A stretch of DNA of 9,760 nt from an uncultured Opitutia bacterium (GTDB taxonomy: Bacteria > Verrucomicrobiota > Verrucomicrobiia > Opitutales > UBA953), in contig CAJBPJ010000129.1 of assembly GCA_903957465.1 (NCBI GenBank), positions 1-9,760 on the forward strand. Direction: 5' to 3'. The translations under genes and the position numbers were made by a program. Shown here piece after piece: positions 6,992 through 9,760 of the stretch (positions are counted from its first letter, which is position 1; every line of letters starts with the position of its first letter). The notes beneath the pieces are model-generated. The model searched no databases. It worked only from the letters and a program-made list of their open reading frames with translations, and had not been told where the DNA came from.

Positions 6992-8110
6992 GTGCCGTCG
7001 CTCTATCTCCATATCCCTTTTTGCGCATCGACGTGCGACTTCTGTGCTTTTTACCAAGAGCAACCTGAGCGCGCTAAGATTGAGCAATACTTAGCGGGGA
7101 TGGAGCGCGAGCTCGCCCTCGTGCCTCCACGCGCAGCTGTAACCACCGCTTTCTGGGGCGGAGGTACACCCGGACTTCTGCCGGCTGACGATTTACATCG
7201 CCTAGGGAAAGCCATGGTAAAAGCCGGTGGCCAACCCACTGAATGGTCGGTCGAACTCGCCCCATCGTCTGTACGTGCAGACAAACTTAAGGCTCTGCGT
7301 GATGTCGGCGTGACGCGGGTCTCCATGGGTGTACAGAGTTTTGATGAAGCAACGCTTGATGCCCTCGGACGGCGCCATTCGACCAAACAAATTCATGACG
7401 CTTGGGAACTCGTCCAAGCCGCCGGCTTCAAGAGCGTCAATCTTGACCTCATTTTTGCTGTGCCTGGACAAGATGAAGCTCGCTGGGAAGCTGACCTACG
7501 TACGGCTATTGCACTTCAACCTGAACACCTTTCGACCTACTGCCTCACATTCGAAGAAGACACCGCTATGTTTGTGAAACTTTCGAAAGGTAAAGTTAAG
7601 ATCGATCATGAACTGGAAGCACGCATGTACCGAAGGACATGGAAAATCCTGAGTGAAGCGGGTTACGAACAGTACGAAATTTCAAATTTTGCGCGCCCTG
7701 GCCATGCCTGCCAACACAACCTAGCCACGTGGGATATGCAGGAATGGATTGGCTACGGTCCTTCGGCTTCTTCTCAGTTTGCGGGTCGACGTCAGACAAA
7801 TGTTCACGACCTCGAGCAGTGGCTCAAAGGCGTGGAAAGCGGCAATCTCGCAACCGAACAAATCACTGAACTTACGCCTGAGCTCCTACTCTGCGATGCA
7901 CTCGTCTTTGGATTACGCGCCAACGCAGGCGTAAGGCCATTTGCACTCGCTCAACGCTTTACCACACCCTTACCCACAAAGTTCACCATCTTCGCCCAAC
8001 AGCTTGCAGAAGAAGACCTAGCAACGTGGGATGGCACCACGCTCGTACTGACAGATGAAGGTCGACTTCGTGCAGATGCAGTCGGCAGAAAAATTATGCA
8101 GATTTTCTGA
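6992..8110 (+). CDS. hemW: Radical SAM family heme chaperone HemW
   Basis: HemW is a radical SAM protein that binds heme and delivers it to target proteins; it was long annotated as an oxygen-independent coproporphyrinogen oxidase. From the GTG at 6992 the protein is 372 residues and begins MPSLYLHIPFC, the expected N-terminus. A longer open frame back to 6905 would overlap argS by 80 nt and add non-homologous residues. The cluster motif is C11-x3-C15-x2-C18 followed by A-F rather than the extra cysteine of true HemN. Further motifs are GGGTP (56-60), RVSMGVQSFDEATLDALGR (109-127), HLSTYCLTFEEDT (179-191) and YEISNFARPGH (228-238). The C-terminal heme-associated motif, usually HNxxYW, reads HNLATW (242-247), keeping the histidine but losing the tyrosine. 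It sits between argS (7 nt) and an EamA transporter (1 nt). Confidence 0.93.
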   Translation: MPSLYLHIPFCASTCDFCAFYQEQPERAKIEQYLAGMERELALVPPRAAVTTAFWGGGTPGLLPADDLHRLGKAMVKAGGQPTEWSVELAPSSVRADKLKALRDVGVTRVSMGVQSFDEATLDALGRRHSTKQIHDAWELVQAAGFKSVNLDLIFAVPGQDEARWEADLRTAIALQPEHLSTYCLTFEEDTAMFVKLSKGKVKIDHELEARMYRRTWKILSEAGYEQYEISNFARPGHACQHNLATWDMQEWIGYGPSASSQFAGRRQTNVHDLEQWLKGVESGNLATEQITELTPELLLCDALVFGLRANAGVRPFALAQRFTTPLPTKFTIFAQQLAEEDLATWDGTTLVLTDEGRLRADAVGRKIMQIF

Positions 8111-8111
8111 A

Positions 8112-9011
8112 ATGGAATACGCTTTCTTTGCCACATTCCTTTTCGCTTGGTCAGTTTCTTGCGCACGACAAAGCACAAAGTTTCATGGTCCGAATGTTGC
8201 GAATAGTGGACGCATCCTCGTAGCCCTAATCTTCTTCAGCCTCGTCGTACTCTTGACCGGCCGAAAGCCTATCACGCCAGGCTGGGAGTGGTTGGTTTTG
8301 AGTGGAGCTCTGGGCTTAGGTATCGGCGACATTGCGCTCTTCCACGCTTTGCCGCGCATCGGGCCTGCCCTCTCCATCCTTATCATGCAGTGCTTGGCTG
8401 CACCCTTTGCCCTGAGCATCGAATACCTTATGCTCGGTACCACGATTACTTGGGTACAAGCCGGCTCTGCGCTCGTTATTTTTTGTGGCGTGATCGTGGC
8501 ACTTGGGTCCCCTCCTGAAGGGGCAGAGGATCGTCAACAACGTAGGCTCGGTATCGCTTTAGCTGTATTAGCTGGGATTGGACAAGCCTGTGGCGCCGTG
8601 AGTACACCTTTAGCTAAAGAAGCATGCATCTTCGCAGGCGAAGCGGTACCTGATGGCGTTAGCCAGGGATTCGTACGCGTGCTTGGTGGCGCACCAATCG
8701 TTCTAGGTTTCGCTCTGTGGCAATCGCGGGGTAAAGGCTTTTTTGATGGCGTGATTCGTCCCTACCCTAAACTGCGAAGCCTTAGCTGGATGACGATGAA
8801 TGGTCTCTCGGGCCCTGGAATCGGCGTCGCCTGCTATCAGTGGGCACTCACCCTTTACCCCGCAGGCATCGTACTGAGTATTGTAGCCACTTCGCCTATT
8901 TTTGCACTGCCCATGCAATGGGCCACCGAAGGTAAACGCCCAGGTGCGCGCGCATGGATAGGTGCAACCATCGCCGTTGCCGGGCTCATATTACTTAGGC
9001 AGACAGGCTAA
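8112..9011 (+). CDS. EamA/DMT superfamily transporter
   Basis: This 299-residue inner-membrane protein has about ten hydrophobic segments arranged as two EamA-like repeats, roughly residues 1-132 and 145-296, joined by a charged linker (SPPEGAEDRQQRR, 133-145). Repeat features include GLGIGDIALFHALPRIGPALS (68-88) in the first half and GVACYQWALTLYPAGIVLSIVATSPIFALPM (238-268) in the second. Family members export metabolites such as amino acids; the substrate here cannot be inferred. The start is placed at ATG 8112, one base after the hemW TGA (TGA-A-ATG), which suggests translational coupling. An in-frame ATG at 8055 lies inside hemW and would add a hydrophilic 19-residue extension before the first membrane helix, so it was not used. 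Confidence 0.87.
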   Translation: MEYAFFATFLFAWSVSCARQSTKFHGPNVANSGRILVALIFFSLVVLLTGRKPITPGWEWLVLSGALGLGIGDIALFHALPRIGPALSILIMQCLAAPFALSIEYLMLGTTITWVQAGSALVIFCGVIVALGSPPEGAEDRQQRRLGIALAVLAGIGQACGAVSTPLAKEACIFAGEAVPDGVSQGFVRVLGGAPIVLGFALWQSRGKGFFDGVIRPYPKLRSLSWMTMNGLSGPGIGVACYQWALTLYPAGIVLSIVATSPIFALPMQWATEGKRPGARAWIGATIAVAGLILLRQTG

Positions 9012-9021
9012 AAATAACTGC

Positions 9022-9038
9022 GCGTCAAAGCGTGACGC
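9022..9038 (-). terminator. Short hairpin at convergent ends of EamA and metallopeptidase genes, possible terminator
   Basis: GCGTCA (9022-9027) and TGACGC (9033-9038) pair perfectly around a 5-nt loop. The structure overlaps the TGA stop (9027-9025) of the minus-strand gene. Reading on the minus strand, the stem is followed after four bases by TTATTTTTA (9017-9009), so it could terminate the minus-strand transcript. On the plus strand no T-run follows. With only six base pairs it is a weak candidate. Confidence 0.4.
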
Positions 9039-9760
9039 CCAAGACTTTCGCGAGCTCAGTAATAAATGCTCGCTGCTCAGCTGGAGAGGCCGCGCGCCAG
9101 TCTGTAAGATGCTGCGCGAGTGTTAAATTAGGGTCACGCCGCGCACCTAGGTTTAGGTAAGCTACCGCCTCCCATCCTTTAGGATTCTTTTCGAAAAGCG
9201 GGAGTAAGGCGCGGGCGACAATATTATTCTTTTCGCGAATCACAGAGTTTTTGCGCATGGATGGTTCATTTTCACGCAGCCAATTTACAAATGTCTTTCC
9301 AGGAGGCAGACCCTTTCCAGCCTCATCCAACCTGTCCTGTGCATACTGAGTTAATGATTTGTGGTAGTCTGTCCAATTAGGGTAAGGCGCTTTGGTCTTC
9401 CACGACTGGCCCATTGATCGTAACGCAAAGAGCGAGGCCGTCTCACATAGCGACTCCTCAAGCCACATATTCGCTTTCTTTACTCTGATCCAAGGCTTGC
9501 GCCAGTCGTTAGAGTGACCGGCCAAGGCGTGGCAGAATTCGTGGGAAAACTGAAAGGCGAACTGGCTCCAGTAGCTTCCTTGAGTTGTCAATCCAATCGC
9601 TATACGCCCATTGGCTCGGTGATCAAATACCGCGATGGGGTAGTCAGGACTGTGATAGACCTCAAAGCCCGGCACCCTCCACTCCGTATGCGGACAATGC
9701 TGCCATATAGCTTCAGCCGTAGAATGGAGCACCGCCTTTACGTCGGCCGGCTGAGCTTTA
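9025..9760 (-). CDS. Putative HExxH zinc metallopeptidase, 5' end off the window
   Basis: I do not recognise a named family. The visible 245 residues contain SHEFCHALAGHS, an HExxH zinc-peptidase motif (HEFCH at 9541-9527 on the minus strand), followed about 23-29 residues later by WLEESLCETASLFAL, which supplies glutamates suited to the third zinc ligand of a gluzincin. The rest is mixed helical sequence with no obvious membrane segment. The first possible start inside the window is GTG 9732, but the frame stays open upstream to the edge (codons for AQPADVKAV precede it), so the gene most likely begins beyond base 9760, possibly with a signal peptide. It converges on the EamA gene with a 13-nt gap. 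That it is a coding gene is fairly certain; peptidase activity is inferred from the motif alone, and the substrate is unknown. Confidence 0.72.
   Translation of the reverse strand, partial: KAQPADVKAVLHSTAEAIWQHCPHTEWRVPGFEVYHSPDYPIAVFDHRANGRIAIGLTTQGSYWSQFAFQFSHEFCHALAGHSNDWRKPWIRVKKANMWLEESLCETASLFALRSMGQSWKTKAPYPNWTDYHKSLTQYAQDRLDEAGKGLPPGKTFVNWLRENEPSMRKNSVIREKNNIVARALLPLFEKNPKGWEAVAYLNLGARRDPNLTLAQHLTDWRAASPAEQRAFITELAKVLGVTL

Noticed and set aside
8055..8111. Upstream ATG for the EamA gene inside hemW
   Set aside because: It adds a hydrophilic segment before the first membrane helix; ATG 8112 couples directly to the hemW stop.
1..9760. Search for a new defence, mobile or CRISPR-like system
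   Set aside because: All genes but one belong to common housekeeping or membrane families, there are no clustered direct repeats, and I see no recombinase, transposase or toxin-antitoxin motif.

Overview
The window is an ordinary stretch of chromosome carrying eight protein-coding genes, two of them cut by the window edges. There is no sign of a phage, insertion sequence, CRISPR array, tRNA or rRNA. The genes are housekeeping and membrane or lipid genes of a Gram-negative-like bacterium of moderate GC. Start codons mostly lack a Shine-Dalgarno sequence. The combination of a fused O-/N-acyltransferase (aminolipid type), a P-protein tail resembling the split (GcvPB) form and SD-poor starts would fit Verrucomicrobiota/Opitutae or a similar lineage. 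No marker in the window settles the taxonomy, so this is a low-confidence guess.

Layout. Bases 1-594 (+) are the 3' end of the glycine cleavage P-protein C-terminal half (gcvPB). Bases 662-2407 (+) are a two-domain acyltransferase: a PlsC-like O-acyltransferase followed by a GNAT/OlsB-like N-acyltransferase. It converges on a minus-strand block that reads, in transcription order, DUF983 membrane protein (5077-4697), metF (4650-3757) and a UMF1-type major facilitator (3716-2427). A 24-bp near-perfect palindrome lies just upstream of metF and is the best regulatory signal here. A 122-bp divergent intergenic region separates DUF983 from a tight plus-strand cluster: argS (5200-6984), hemW (6992-8110, GTG start) and an EamA/DMT transporter (8112-9011). 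That cluster converges on a minus-strand putative zinc metallopeptidase (9760-9025) whose start lies beyond the right edge.

How the genes relate. gcvPB and metF both belong to one-carbon/folate metabolism: glycine cleavage makes 5,10-methylene-THF, which MetF reduces to 5-methyl-THF for methionine synthesis. They lie on opposite strands, so they are neighbours rather than one operon. argS-hemW-EamA are spaced 7 and 1 nt apart and are very likely co-transcribed, although their functions (translation, heme trafficking, small-molecule export) show no common pathway. Both convergent gene junctions carry a short GC-rich hairpin that overlaps or abuts a stop codon.

I found no convincing new defence, mobile or secondary-metabolite system. 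The items most worth following are the metF palindrome, the fused acyltransferase with its HX5D motif, and the unclassified HExxH protein.
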